Shown here: one piece after another, positions 1 to 7,023 of the stretch
Layout of the letters: each line of letters opens with the position of its first letter
Numbering within the stretch: position 1 is the stretch's first letter
DNA from: a virus
DNA length: 47,020 bases
Virus record (IMG/VR): IMGVR_UViG_3300049046_000147
Coordinates: 1-47,020 of that record
Strand: one strand, 5' to 3'
Notes under the pieces: model-generated
What the model was told of the DNA's origin: nothing
Databases searched by the model: none
Seen by the model: the letters and a program-made list of their open reading frames with translations, nothing else
Program-made: the position numbers and the translations under genes

Positions 1-1568
1 AAGGGAGCAATCTTCTTACGAAGTCTGTTGTGCCTGGTGCATTTGCAGGGGGCGCTCAAGCATATTCTCAAGATCAAGATGTGGTAACTGGAGCTGCAAC
101 TGGTGGGGTATTATCTGGCATACTTGGAAAACTAATGAGTGGTCGTGGAGCTAGTAGAGCAGACGATGCTCTTCCCACCGTTACAGGCAAAAAACTTGAT
201 TCAACTCCATTTTTCTCAGCTAATAGGGCTAAAAATGCTCAATTGGCAGGCGAGATTGGAATAACAGATCGCCTGTCTTCTACTCAGAAAGTAGACTTGA
301 TTGACGCAACTTTTGATACTTATCAAACTCAGATTGGGAAGATTATTGAAAAGTCTGACCCAATTCCAGAAACAACCATATTACAAAATTATCAAAAGAA
401 TTTTAATGATTCGGTAATTGACACAGCATCATCTGCCAACAAGAGACAACTGGAGGTGGCTGTGAAAAAATTACGCGGAGCAATTGGTGATAACACCAAG
501 CTCAATGCTCTAAAAACAGAAGCTCGTAAAGAGATGGGTAATGCTTTTAGAAAAGGGGGCTCAAATAATAGTCAACGTCAAGAAATCTGGGGAGTTATCT
601 ATGACACAGTCAAAGATTCTCTCGACAGTGTTTCTCCTGCTATCCGAACTCTTAATGAAAAACAGCGTGGCTTATTTGATCTAGCAGAGGAGTTTGTCCC
701 AGCTGCTCAAAAGGCGAGTGCTAAAGTAGGAATTAAAGTTCCCTTCACTGAAGGTGCGACTATTCCTACTCCTATTACCCAAGAAGGATTTCAGCGTTTT
801 GCAGGCAACGTTGGTCGGATAGCAGCCTCTCCAGTTACCGCTCCTTTAAGATTACTTAGAAGTGGAGTAGATCGCCTACCTTCAGCTGATTCAGCAGCAG
901 GAAGTGCTCTTCTCAACACCGCTGCTAGAGCCCCACAGTTTCTTCAAGGAGAATCCCCAATGGGAGGCGCTGAAATGATTGCCCCAGAAGACAATGTTTC
1001 TTCATTAGTTGGTACTCAAGATACTGGAAGCACTGAACAAGATGATCTACTAAACACTATGCTTCAAATGGGTGTGTTATCTGGAGAGATTAGCCCAACA
1101 GCTGCCAAGTTTATCTTAGAACAACAAGGCAGTGGTGACTCTCAACTAAGCCCAGAAGCTCGAAATGCTAAGAATGTTCTCGGGCAACTGCAACAGATCT
1201 ATGGGTCTGTACAACAGCAAGGACTAACCGCTGGTCAAGCAGGTATCCCTGGAAGGATTTCTGGTTTTGTCAAAGGAACTGGCGCTGCTATTTCTCAAAG
1301 TTCTCCTGAAGCCGCTACCTACAATGACAGTAAAAAAGCCTTCCTCTCAACTCTTTCCAGAGGCTTGGGTGAAAAGGGCGTGCTGACCGACAGCGACATT
1401 AGCCGTATTGAGGGAGCTATCCCAGGATTTGGGGATACTCCAGAAACCGCAGCACAAAAATGGCAGACAATCCTTAATATTTTAAATGCAGCAGAACAAA
1501 AAGAGGCTCAAACTAGCTCAAATTCCTCTGGGGACTTGACTAGCCTACAGGACTTACTGTTACAATAG
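1..1568 (+). CDS. Internal virion / ejection-type protein, 5'-truncated
   Basis: The reading frame is open from base 3 to the stop at 1566-1568, so the true start lies upstream of the window; a GTG at 30 is the first internal start-like codon but has no clear ribosome-binding site. The visible N-terminus is a Gly/Ala-rich segment (GAFAGGAQAY, then TGAATGGVLSGILGKL) resembling the membrane-active stretches of phage internal or ejected proteins. The rest is hydrophilic, mostly helical and Gln/Ser-rich, with no catalytic motif I recognise. It sits directly before the lysis pair. Proteins of similar style close the window (45336 and 46141), so this is probably the last gene of the same late module. 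The function is inferred from composition and context only. Confidence 0.5.
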   Translation, partial: GSNLLTKSVVPGAFAGGAQAYSQDQDVVTGAATGGVLSGILGKLMSGRGASRADDALPTVTGKKLDSTPFFSANRAKNAQLAGEIGITDRLSSTQKVDLIDATFDTYQTQIGKIIEKSDPIPETTILQNYQKNFNDSVIDTASSANKRQLEVAVKKLRGAIGDNTKLNALKTEARKEMGNAFRKGGSNNSQRQEIWGVIYDTVKDSLDSVSPAIRTLNEKQRGLFDLAEEFVPAAQKASAKVGIKVPFTEGATIPTPITQEGFQRFAGNVGRIAASPVTAPLRLLRSGVDRLPSADSAAGSALLNTAARAPQFLQGESPMGGAEMIAPEDNVSSLVGTQDTGSTEQDDLLNTMLQMGVLSGEISPTAAKFILEQQGSGDSQLSPEARNAKNVLGQLQQIYGSVQQQGLTAGQAGIPGRISGFVKGTGAAISQSSPEAATYNDSKKAFLSTLSRGLGEKGVLTDSDISRIEGAIPGFGDTPETAAQKWQTILNILNAAEQKEAQTSSNSSGDLTSLQDLLLQ

Positions 1569-1595
1569 TTTTATTACTAAACTATTACACAACAA

Positions 1596-1814
1596 ATGCC
1601 ACAAGTTACCCTCAAAGATGTTTATGAAGTCGTCAATAGACTAGAGGATAAGTTCGATACAGAACTTAAAGAACTTGACGCAAGAGTAACATCCATAGAG
1701 AGTGTCAATTCAAACATCATGGGTAAAATCGGAGTTGGCGTTGCAGCCCTTAGTATCATTTTCTCAGCAGTAGTTAGCTTTATAGTAGATTACATAAAAG
1801 GAAATCGGGCATAG
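1596..1814 (+). CDS. Holin-like protein (XhlA/BhlA type)
   Basis: A 72-residue protein with an N-terminal charged heptad-type helix (about residues 5-36, DVYEVVNRLEDKFDTELKEL) followed by one hydrophobic span (about 43-67, GVGVAALSIIFSAVVSFIV) and a short basic tail. This is the layout of XhlA/BhlA-type holins and accessory lysis proteins. The gene ends 2 bases before the endolysin gene, a classic lysis cassette. A holin would permeabilise the inner membrane so that the lysin can reach its target. The ribosome-binding site is weak. Assignment rests on topology and position, not on a diagnostic motif. Confidence 0.65.
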   Translation: MPQVTLKDVYEVVNRLEDKFDTELKELDARVTSIESVNSNIMGKIGVGVAALSIIFSAVVSFIVDYIKGNRA

Positions 1815-1816
1815 TT

Positions 1817-2866
1817 ATGCCACCAACAGTTCTTGCTCCAAGCAACAACAAATTAAACCGAGGCTTTTCTTCTTCACATCCTGCGTATGATCACGACGAT
1901 GCACCAGATAACCGAGTCTTTGCTTCATTTGATGGCGAAGTTACTATGGTTGTTGACCGATTTACCACTTCATGGATTGCAAATACTCCGTCTGATCCTT
2001 GGTATCCAGGACAAGGAAAAACCAGAGCGCTTAAAACAGAAGACTACGGCAACTTAGTCAAGATTGCCGGAGATACACTTATTCAATTCTCCACTCACTT
2101 AAAGAAAGGCGCGATTGTCTCAGTTGGTCAGAGGGTCAAAAAGGGTCAGCTAATTGGCTATGCTGGTGACAACAGCACTGATACAGGCAATTCAACAGGT
2201 GGCCACACTCACAATGAATATCGATATAAAAATAATGTAAAAACAACAGTGGAGTTTAGTAAAGGAGAAAGTACTATGCCAGCAACTAGTGATCTAAAAA
2301 AGATTCTTGACTACTACAAAGTCAAAGATAGCGATGAGTTAATGAGAATGGTTGATGAACAGCTCAAGTTCTTGAAAGATGAGCGTGAAAAAACATCTAA
2401 GTTAGAAGAGGCTGCCAAAACCCACAATGCAAGTTTGGGGCAATATAAGAGTCAAGCTGACAAGTACAAGATCGTTAAAGACGTTATTCTCTCGGCCACT
2501 GGTATAGAGGTTAAGACAGCAGAAGACGTAGCCAATGCCTTTGAAAAATACGCTGTTAAATATCACAACGATTTAATTAAATCACAAGAAGCTGAGAAAA
2601 AAGAAGCGGCTACAGGCGATGCTTCTAAGGAGCTTGTTAAAGAAACAGGTAGAATTGTCCTTCTAGCAGCCTATGCTACCCCGATTTCAGCAGTCATTGT
2701 GCCTGTAATTAACAATATCGGTAAAAAATATGATCTTCCAGAGGTTAGTTTAGTAGAGGCTATCCCTGTTGTTACAGCAGTACTTAGGGTGATAGATCGC
2801 ACTATTTACCAACTTGGAAAATCGTTACAAAACGAATCCCTTGCCAAGTCGCTAACACGATTCTAA
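1817..2866 (+). CDS. M23-family peptidoglycan endopeptidase (endolysin) with coiled-coil/membrane C-terminus
   Basis: The first ~150 residues form a lysostaphin-type M23 metallopeptidase. The zinc-ligand pattern is visible: HxxxD at H21/D25, a histidine at H94 in FSTHLKKG, and HxH at H130/H132 in GHTHNEYR. The conserved GxxVxxGQ-like stretch precedes it (GAIVSVGQRVKKGQLIG). The fold normally cleaves peptide cross-bridges of peptidoglycan. Residues ~155-270 are charged and coiled-coil-like, and ~275-340 carry two hydrophobic stretches (LLAAYATPISAVIVPVI and AIPVVTAVLRVI). This tail is unusual for a soluble lysin and suggests membrane or virion association. An in-frame ATG at 2277 (MPATSDLKK) could start a separate C-terminal product; the bases GGAGAAAGTACT before it resemble a ribosome-binding site. 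It is the last rightward gene before convergent early genes. Confidence 0.85.
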   Translation: MPPTVLAPSNNKLNRGFSSSHPAYDHDDAPDNRVFASFDGEVTMVVDRFTTSWIANTPSDPWYPGQGKTRALKTEDYGNLVKIAGDTLIQFSTHLKKGAIVSVGQRVKKGQLIGYAGDNSTDTGNSTGGHTHNEYRYKNNVKTTVEFSKGESTMPATSDLKKILDYYKVKDSDELMRMVDEQLKFLKDEREKTSKLEEAAKTHNASLGQYKSQADKYKIVKDVILSATGIEVKTAEDVANAFEKYAVKYHNDLIKSQEAEKKEAATGDASKELVKETGRIVLLAAYATPISAVIVPVINNIGKKYDLPEVSLVEAIPVVTAVLRVIDRTIYQLGKSLQNESLAKSLTRF

Positions 2867-2910
2867 TATTGGATTGATGTATCAATACGTCTGTCTGGGG
2901 TAGTATAATC

Positions 2911-2931
2911 GCAGAGCAAGCTCTTGTCTGC
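2911..2931. terminator. Possible bidirectional hairpin between convergent operons
   Basis: GCAGA (2911-2915) can pair with TCTGC (2927-2931); alternatively AGAGC/GCTCT forms a tight inner stem. It lies exactly between the end of the rightward lysis genes and the end of the leftward early genes, where a two-way terminator is expected. There is no T-run, so this is a weak call. Confidence 0.2.
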
Positions 2932-3089
2932 TAATCCTCTCCAAGCTTTGAAGAGTTCTTAGTGGTCAATACCTGGTGAATTTTATCCAACAACTGTCTG
3001 TTTTTGGGAAGAGTCACTAGATACGCTACCCAATCGAGCAGTATTTCTAGACTTTCCTGACCTTCTACTGGTTCTATTGGCGATCTCAT
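2931..3089 (-). CDS. Small protein overlapping the 3207 gene in another frame
   Basis: A 52-residue acidic, Leu-rich protein (MRSPIEPVEGQ... ending in SSKLGED). The chosen ATG at 3089 has a purine-rich GAGAGAG just upstream; an alternative in-frame ATG lies at 3113. It overlaps the C-terminal half of the 2983-3207 frame. Its composition looks more protein-like than that tail, so the two frames may be one gene joined by a frameshift, or two overlapping genes. No family recognised. It is the last gene of the leftward operon. Confidence 0.4.
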   Translation of the reverse strand: MRSPIEPVEGQESLEILLDWVAYLVTLPKNRQLLDKIHQVLTTKNSSKLGED

Positions 3090-3207
3090 CTCTCTCTCGT
3101 ATGTCGAATTCATACTGTAATAATACACATTTATTACAATGACTAAAACCTTCTTCTCCACAATGAAAGTGATTGGCTGGAACTCCGTGACAATACAGAT
3201 CACTCAT
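2983..3207 (-). CDS. Small Cys/His-rich protein, possible frameshifted gene
   Basis: A 74-residue frame starting with an ATG that overlaps the upstream stop (ATGAGTGA), a typical translational coupling. The N-terminal ~35 residues look real and metal-binding: C6, H13/H15, C16 and a C-x2-C at CNKC. After about residue 38 the composition turns to Arg/Ser-rich low quality (NRTSRRSGKSRNTARLG), while the other frame in the same stretch becomes protein-like. This is the expected signature of a +1/-1 shift, natural, programmed or from assembly. Confidence 0.5.
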   Translation of the reverse strand: MSDLYCHGVPANHFHCGEEGFSHCNKCVLLQYEFDIRERDEIANRTSRRSGKSRNTARLGSVSSDSSQKQTVVG

Positions 3208-3487
3208 ATTTGTCTTGTAGTGGCAGAAATGTTACCACCTGACCCCTTGCTTTATCGTAGGCTACTTTAAGCAGAATACCCCGATACCTGACCTCGTACA
3301 ATTTTCTTGTTAAAGATTGTTTCTTTAATAGCTTAGCATTGCCTGTTCTAATTATATTGTTTATTTCCTCGTACGATGAGGCGTTGAGCTCAATTCCATA
3401 TCTTTCTTTGGCTCTGCGCTTTGCATGAACACGCTCTTTAACCACCTTGTCCTTGAACCTTTTTTTAGGCTTCTTCACGCCCCTCAT
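3200..3487 (-). CDS. Conserved-looking small basic phage protein
   Basis: 95 residues, strongly basic N-terminus (RGVKKPKKRFKDKVVKERVH) followed by a compact alpha/beta-type region (AKRRAKERYGIELN, then YEVRYRGILLKVAYDK, then VVTFLP). The pattern of an RAKERYG helix followed by two strands ending in VVTFLP is familiar from many short phage early proteins of unknown role; nucleic-acid binding is plausible from charge. Its ATG shares a base with the preceding stop (TAATG), so it is translationally coupled. Confidence 0.7.
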   Translation of the reverse strand: MRGVKKPKKRFKDKVVKERVHAKRRAKERYGIELNASSYEEINNIIRTGNAKLLKKQSLTRKLYEVRYRGILLKVAYDKARGQVVTFLPLQDKYE

Positions 3488-3741
3488 TATCCTCCATCTA
3501 TATCAATTATTAAGTGCTCCCACTTGTTGTTTGTGTCTGCCAAAACTCCATTTCTATAAACTTTTGCACCATTACATAAACCATTCTTATGAAATAAATC
3601 AATCAACTGACCACTTGATATTATTAGTTTTTGTTTTTGCTTTTGCTTCTTTTTTTCAATCCTTCCTTTCAAATACCCTATGAAGAACCCAATAAAATAG
3701 ATTGCAAATAACAATATTGCCGTCGTTTCTTTGTCTGTCAT
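3487..3741 (-). CDS. Small membrane-anchored protein
   Basis: 84 residues with one N-terminal hydrophobic span (about 8-26, AILLFAIYFIGFFIGYLKG) followed by a highly basic KKKQKQKQK stretch, giving a predicted N-out/C-in single-pass anchor. The C-terminal domain contains a GLCNGAKVYRNG motif of no family I recognise. Overlaps both neighbours by a few bases, so it belongs to the leftward operon. Confidence 0.65.
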   Translation of the reverse strand: MTDKETTAILLFAIYFIGFFIGYLKGRIEKKKQKQKQKLIISSGQLIDLFHKNGLCNGAKVYRNGVLADTNNKWEHLIIDIDGG

Positions 3742-4073
3742 TCTTGTCCTTTGGTTTGAGGTGAACTGAGTTTTGCCTCTTTTTTAATAAAAGATATTTG
3801 TTCAGCCCAACCACTTTTCCGTACTTCAATTTTCGCATTTGTAAATACGTTTACCTCCTGTAATGGTAATTTTCCCATCTCATCAAGTCTTTCCCACCAC
3901 TTCGGTATTCTATTTAATAACCTTATACAACGTCCTCTGTCACTAAAATCATGTGGGTAGCTGTAGTAACCATTTTTTGGTGGAAGCCCTAGCATAAATC
4001 TAACTATTGCCTTACTTGATTCTCCAGTGTCATCGTCAGTCAACCAATCAATCAGTTCAATAAGTTCTTTCAT
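3738..4073 (-). CDS. Unknown early phage protein
   Basis: 111 residues. The region DDDTGESSKAIVRFMLG, then a Tyr/Pro/His/Asp block (GYYSYPHDFSDRGRCIRLL) and IPKWWERL resembles a family of short phage proteins of unknown function. No catalytic motif is evident. ATG overlaps the stop of the 42-residue gene upstream (ATGA-type junction). Confidence 0.65.
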   Translation of the reverse strand: MKELIELIDWLTDDDTGESSKAIVRFMLGLPPKNGYYSYPHDFSDRGRCIRLLNRIPKWWERLDEMGKLPLQEVNVFTNAKIEVRKSGWAEQISFIKKEAKLSSPQTKGQE

Positions 4074-4198
4074 TCTTTCCCTCCTAGTTGAGCTAGTTTA
4101 GCCACAATTTTTCTCATTCGCTTTATTTTTGGCTTGTTTTTTTCAAACACTTTTTTAACATCCTCTGGCGTTTTACAGTTCCTAAAATCTAGTTTCAT
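4070..4198 (-). CDS. 42-residue basic micro-protein
   Basis: A short gene inside what would otherwise look like a 120-bp gap. ATG at 4198 overlaps the upstream stop (GTATGA) and its TGA overlaps the next ATG, so it is stitched into the operon by coupling at both ends. The product (MKLDFRNCKTPEDVKKVF...) is basic and helical. No known family. Confidence 0.6.
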   Translation of the reverse strand: MKLDFRNCKTPEDVKKVFEKNKPKIKRMRKIVAKLAQLGGKE

Positions 4199-4461
4199 AC
4201 CTCCCCTTTCATCTTGGATAGTGCTTGGCGTTGTTTGTCAATTAAATTAGATTCTGCTTCCCAAATAGTCTGCTCATGGAAACTTCCAACGGGGAATTTC
4301 CCTTTTTTTCCAATTACTTTCACCCTTACTTCTTCTAGTTGGTGAGAGAGGAGTTGACGTACCTTAGCAACAATTTCTTGAGCTGCCGACTCGGGTTGAT
4401 CCCAAACCATTATTGAGGCTGCAATATCTGAAAGTAATTCTTTTTCCCAGTCTTGTGTCAT
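4195..4461 (-). CDS. Unknown early protein
   Basis: 88 residues, mixed helical, beginning MTQDWEKELLSDIAAS. No motif recognised. Coupled to both neighbours by 4-base overlaps. Confidence 0.6.
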   Translation of the reverse strand: MTQDWEKELLSDIAASIMVWDQPESAAQEIVAKVRQLLSHQLEEVRVKVIGKKGKFPVGSFHEQTIWEAESNLIDKQRQALSKMKGEV

Positions 4462-4772
4462 TTGTCCTTAGTTAGTTTGTTTACTACGTTGATAATCTCA
4501 TTAACTTTTTCTCTCGTACTATTTATCAGATTTATATAGGGATTATCTTGTTTTTTTACTACAACCAATGTTTCTATCTCATCCTGGGTTTCTTCAAAGC
4601 CCAAGTTACAACATGAACAGAAAATCCCCTTGTCTGAGGAATAAAGTAAGTGATCACACTTTGGTGTTTCTTCAACTGGTTCAAAGTACTTGAGAATATC
4701 ATCTAAAGAGATTTCTCCTAAAGTAGCGGTAAACATTACTTTTCCATATTCTTGTTTAACTCTGTATTTCAT
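4458..4772 (-). CDS. Unknown early protein with Cys cluster
   Basis: 104 residues from the ATG at 4772, chosen because GGAGAAAGGGAAG lies directly upstream; an in-frame ATG at 4787 lacks such a site. A Cys cluster at CDHLLYSSDKGIFCSCC could bind a metal as a small zinc ribbon. The C-terminus is helical and charged (NSTREKVNEIINVVNKLTK). No family recognised. Confidence 0.6.
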   Translation of the reverse strand: MKYRVKQEYGKVMFTATLGEISLDDILKYFEPVEETPKCDHLLYSSDKGIFCSCCNLGFEETQDEIETLVVVKKQDNPYINLINSTREKVNEIINVVNKLTKDK

Positions 4773-5061
4773 CTTCCCTTTCTCCATAATTACTATCTAG
4801 ATGATCTGACATGGCGTTTGCTATTCTTTCTGCTTTCCTTTTCTGATTATTACTAAGCAGAGGTGGGCTCACTCGGTATCGTTGAATGCCCACCTCAAAC
4901 TTAGCTAATCCCCATTTAGGAAATTTAGTAGTTAGCTGTTCTCTTGCATACTCAAGACCCATTTTTTTAGCGTCCTTGATAGTTTTATGCTCCACTCCGA
5001 CAGTCATTGTTTCAGACTTATCTTTGAGCGTTGCTTTGACTATAACTGTGTATTTAGGCAT
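4756..5061 (-). CDS. Unknown early protein, alternating beta pattern
   Basis: 101 residues. The first 30 residues alternate like beta strands (KYTVIVKATLKDKSETMTVG), followed by an amphipathic helix (TIKDAKKMGLEYAREQL) and a basic tail with NNQKRKAERIA. It has no diagnostic motif. Overlaps both neighbours. Confidence 0.6.
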   Translation of the reverse strand: MPKYTVIVKATLKDKSETMTVGVEHKTIKDAKKMGLEYAREQLTTKFPKWGLAKFEVGIQRYRVSPPLLSNNQKRKAERIANAMSDHLDSNYGEREDEIQS

Positions 5062-5263
5062 GAATCCCTTCTTCTATACTAAATCCTAATTGGCGTTTTC
5101 TTTGAGTCACCAACCACTCAAGTGCTTCTGGCAATTCTTCAGGGTGTATTAATCCCATCTTAATGAACTCAGTCACCAGATCTTCTGGTTCAATTACGTC
5201 TGTTTCATTTTTGCGCATAATACCGTATGACGCATCCATGATTCGGATGTTGTGTTCCACCAT
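5054..5263 (-). CDS. Unknown early protein
   Basis: 69 residues, helical, with PEDLVTEFIKMGLIHPEEL in the centre. Preceded by a good Shine-Dalgarno sequence (AAGGAGCTGTT). The upstream 85 bp carries a palindromic hairpin (5294-5353), which may control expression from this gene onward. Confidence 0.6.
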   Translation of the reverse strand: MVEHNIRIMDASYGIMRKNETDVIEPEDLVTEFIKMGLIHPEELPEALEWLVTQRKRQLGFSIEEGIHA

Positions 5264-5293
5264 AACAGCTCCTTCCTTAGCTATTAGCTGGTA

Positions 5294-5353
5294 ATTAAAT
5301 ACTCAGTGTGGGAAGCAGCCTGCCCAGAAAACTTCCCACTCAAAATATTTAAT
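5294..5353. promoter_or_regulatory. Long imperfect palindrome / hairpin between early genes
   Basis: A perfect 8-bp stem GTGGGAAG (5308-5315) / CTTCCCAC (5332-5339) is extended, after an internal loop, by ATTAAATA (5294-5301) / TATTTAAT (5346-5353). The right arm overlaps the last codons of the winged-helix gene. It could be an operator for that protein, an mRNA processing hairpin or an attenuator. There is no T-run in either direction. Confidence 0.4.
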
Positions 5354-5609
5354 CTTTTATCTTCCAAAAATAAGACAATCTTTTAGTCTGACGTGACTTC
5401 TGTTTTTTAGCTACTTCTACCAATCCTTTCTCTCTTAACTCAAGTACTCTTGGAGTAATTCTATTGATGGTCCAGCCCAAATGATCTGCTATATCCATGT
5501 TAGTAGCTTCTCCTAGTTCTTGGATAGCATCATAAACCATCTTTCTTTTTTGTGAAAGCTTCTGGATGTTGTAATAAGCATCCAAAGATGTGTCAGTCAT
5601 TCTAGCCAT
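5349..5609 (-). CDS. Winged-helix DNA-binding protein
   Basis: 86 residues forming a typical small winged helix-turn-helix: helix 1 at KRKMVYDAIQELGEATN, a helix-turn-helix at MDIADHLGWTINRITPRVLEL, and a wing with RQTKRLSYFWKI. This is the MarR/initiator-type layout often seen as a phage early regulator. Very strong Shine-Dalgarno (AAAGGAGGGGCT). The palindrome just downstream (5294-5353) is a natural candidate operator. Likely a transcriptional regulator of the leftward operon (inference). Confidence 0.75.
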   Translation of the reverse strand: MARMTDTSLDAYYNIQKLSQKRKMVYDAIQELGEATNMDIADHLGWTINRITPRVLELREKGLVEVAKKQKSRQTKRLSYFWKIKD

Positions 5610-5641
5610 AGCCCCTCCTTTAAAAGAACTATATTAGTAAA

Positions 5642-6052
5642 CTATTTTTTCTTTGCAGCAGTTCGTATGCTCACAAACTCAGTCGAGAACTCTTCAATTC
5701 CTGGAAGAACTTCGCCGTCTTGTGTTAAGTTTTCAACAACTGGTTTCATATAATCCATATCCATGACTTCTTTAGTCACTACTTCATGACCCAGATCCTT
5801 GAGAGCATTGATAGCAGCTCGATCATTAGTTACTTTGATAGTCTTTCTAGTCTGTCTAGTCAGGGTATAATCTTCTGTCTTGAGAGAGACAACCTTAGTG
5901 CGCTTCATTTCTTCAAGCAGCTCTTTTCGTAGAGAGTTATAGCGCTCCTCAACCTGTTTTCTTACTTCGATTAGCTTGGCATACTGAGCAATCTTGTCAG
6001 GAGTACTTAAAGCTGGGGTGTCTGTTCCTAGTGATTCTACAAATTCGTTCAT
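5642..6052 (-). CDS. Unknown coiled-coil early protein
   Basis: 136 residues. Residues ~18-52 form a charged helix (KIAQYAKLIEVRKQVEERYN), then a beta region (SLKTEDYTLTRQTRKTIKV), then an acidic C-terminal part ending in a basic AAKKK. The helix-plus-strand arrangement resembles small phage proteins encoded near recombination or nuclease-inhibitor genes, but I do not recognise a specific family. The next gene upstream is separated by the 354-bp structured interval. Confidence 0.6.
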   Translation of the reverse strand: MNEFVESLGTDTPALSTPDKIAQYAKLIEVRKQVEERYNSLRKELLEEMKRTKVVSLKTEDYTLTRQTRKTIKVTNDRAAINALKDLGHEVVTKEVMDMDYMKPVVENLTQDGEVLPGIEEFSTEFVSIRTAAKKK

Positions 6053-6099
6053 ACCAATCCTTCTTTTAATATAAATACTTTTTTCTTAGAAAGACTCAA

Positions 6100-6169
6100 G
6101 GGATTGGAAACGCTCTCTATTGAGCTACGACCTGGTACGCTAGACTTGCACTAGACCTTTTCCAATCCC
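6100..6169 (-). ncRNA. Structured element A (11-bp closing stem, tRNA-like inner hairpins)
   Basis: GGGATTGGAAA (6100-6110) pairs perfectly with TTTCCAATCCC (6159-6169). Read on the minus strand, the interior holds CTAG-TGCAAGT-CTAG, a 7-nt T-loop-like hairpin, and GCTC-AATAGA-GAGC, a D-arm-like hairpin. Their order is reversed compared with a normal tRNA, and there is no room for an acceptor stem, so a functional tRNA is unlikely. The transcribed strand is inferred from the operon. Confidence 0.4.
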
Positions 6170-6208
6170 CTCAATCTTCCGTTTTAATGTGCAAACCTCT
6201 TCTGAGTA

Positions 6209-6274
6209 GGGGAGGGATGTGTACCCATCAATGAGCAAATCTAACTAGGTTGCTCGGTTCCTAGAAACCTCCCC
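6209..6274 (-). ncRNA. Structured element B (7-bp closing stem)
   Basis: GGGGAGG (6209-6215) pairs with CCTCCCC (6268-6274). Inside, on the minus strand, CTAGG/CCTAG and GATG/CATC hairpins can form, giving a three-way junction of tRNA size. No T-loop consensus is present, so it is not a recognisable tRNA. Confidence 0.35.
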
Positions 6275-6313
6275 GATTCAAAAGACGTTAATGTTCTTTG
6301 TTAAGTGCTTAGT

Positions 6314-6391
6314 GCAGGAACCTGGGGTGCACCCGAGGCGGTTGGACTCGAACCAACGTCTAACTTATTTCCCATGAGCCTCGGCTCCTGC
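6314..6391 (-). ncRNA. tRNA-like element with perfect T-arm but no D-arm
   Basis: On the minus strand GTTGG-TTCGAGT-CCAAC (6341-6357) is a textbook tRNA T-arm. It is enclosed by a perfect 7-bp acceptor-like stem CCGAGGC/GCCTCGG (6333-6339 with 6378-6384) and an outer stem GCAGGA/TCCTGC (6314-6319 with 6386-6391). Only about 20 nt lie between the 5' acceptor-like strand and the T-arm, too few for D- and anticodon arms. It is therefore a degenerate tRNA or a tRNA mimic, not a decoding tRNA. Confidence 0.45.
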
Positions 6392-6406
6392 GTTAAACAC
6401 TCAACC

Positions 6407-6763
6407 CTATATTGTTTCTTCTAAACTAATACCTTCTTGCCTCATCAAGTAGTCAAACATTTTCTTCTTCAATTTATACTTGTCAGTTCTCCATCCTTTT
6501 GTATCCAACACTCTTAAACGGTTTTGATCACAATCAAAAAAGCTAAAATCAGCGCGATAAGTAATAGGGCGTATCTTTCTTCCAGCTGCATTTGTAAATC
6601 CTTCCTGCAACACAAAGAGTGGTTGCAATGTGAGATCTCGTACTTTTCCTGCTTTTTCTAACAATTTTAATGTCTGGTAGTCTTTACTTTCTGCTCCTGA
6701 TCCAAAAACTATTCCGTCTACAACCACCTTCTTAGTTCGATAATATCCGTTAAGACCTCTCAT
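6407..6763 (-). CDS. DUF1064-like PD-(D/E)XK nuclease
   Basis: 118 residues. The arrangement F-GSGAESKDYQTLKLLEKAG, then LQPLFVL, then ITYRADFSFFD, then LRVLDTKGWRTDKYKLKKKM matches the DUF1064 family, a small PD-(D/E)XK nuclease fold. The likely catalytic set is E in GAESKDY, D in YRADF, and the D-x-K of LDTKG. Members are found in phage early regions and are thought to act on DNA junctions or as structure-specific nucleases. Its context next to an SSB-like gene fits DNA replication or recombination. Confidence 0.8.
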   Translation of the reverse strand: MRGLNGYYRTKKVVVDGIVFGSGAESKDYQTLKLLEKAGKVRDLTLQPLFVLQEGFTNAAGRKIRPITYRADFSFFDCDQNRLRVLDTKGWRTDKYKLKKKMFDYLMRQEGISLEETI

Positions 6764-7023
6764 TAGCGGCCGTTCACCTTTCTAACTAATTTTAAACAAC
6801 CTTTAACTCGACAAATAACACAATCACCATTTTCTATCTTTAATTCTGGTGGTATAGAAACATTGTTTACTTCTAAACAATTTGTGCAATATACTGTTGC
6901 ACTCCACCACCTTTGTTTGAGTTTTTTCTCTTCTTCAATTCTTTTAGTTTCCGCTTCTTCTTTTGATTGAATAACTCGTCTTAAATCATCAATCTGGCTC
7001 TGCTTGCTGTAATATTTACCCAT
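6763..7023 (-). CDS. Zinc-ribbon protein with coiled-coil N-terminus
   Basis: 86 residues from the ATG at 7023, chosen for its AAAGGAAATAGT upstream. A charged helix (QIDDLRRVIQSKEEAETKRI) precedes a CxxC (CTNC) and a second Cys pair (CVICRVKGC), together a small zinc ribbon. Function unknown; a nucleic-acid-binding or protein-docking role is plausible. Its stop overlaps the ATG of the nuclease gene. Confidence 0.6.
   Translation of the reverse strand: MGKYYSKQSQIDDLRRVIQSKEEAETKRIEEEKKLKQRWWSATVYCTNCLEVNNVSIPPELKIENGDCVICRVKGCLKLVRKVNGR

Larger units (their letters stand above)
6053..6406 (-). other. 354-bp gene-free interval with three tRNA-sized folded elements
   Basis: No open frame of interest on either strand. 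Three consecutive elements of 66-78 nt are each closed by a near-perfect terminal stem (6100-6169, 6209-6274, 6314-6391), separated by about 40 bp. The flanks are AT-rich. The layout resembles a small tRNA cluster or structured regulatory/processing RNAs inside the leftward operon; an origin or packaging function is also possible. The elements are listed separately. Confidence 0.5.

Noticed and set aside
2903-2910. TATAAT-like promoter between the lysin and the early operon
   Set aside because: TATAAT is present (TAGTATAATC) but no -35 at 16-18 bp and no rightward gene downstream.
6100-6391. Permuted or split tRNA gene (T-arm half first, D-arm half later)
   Set aside because: The T-arm-like and D-arm-like hairpins exist in that order, but the acceptor strands do not pair between the elements and no anticodon arm can be built. 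Kept only as tRNA-like elements.
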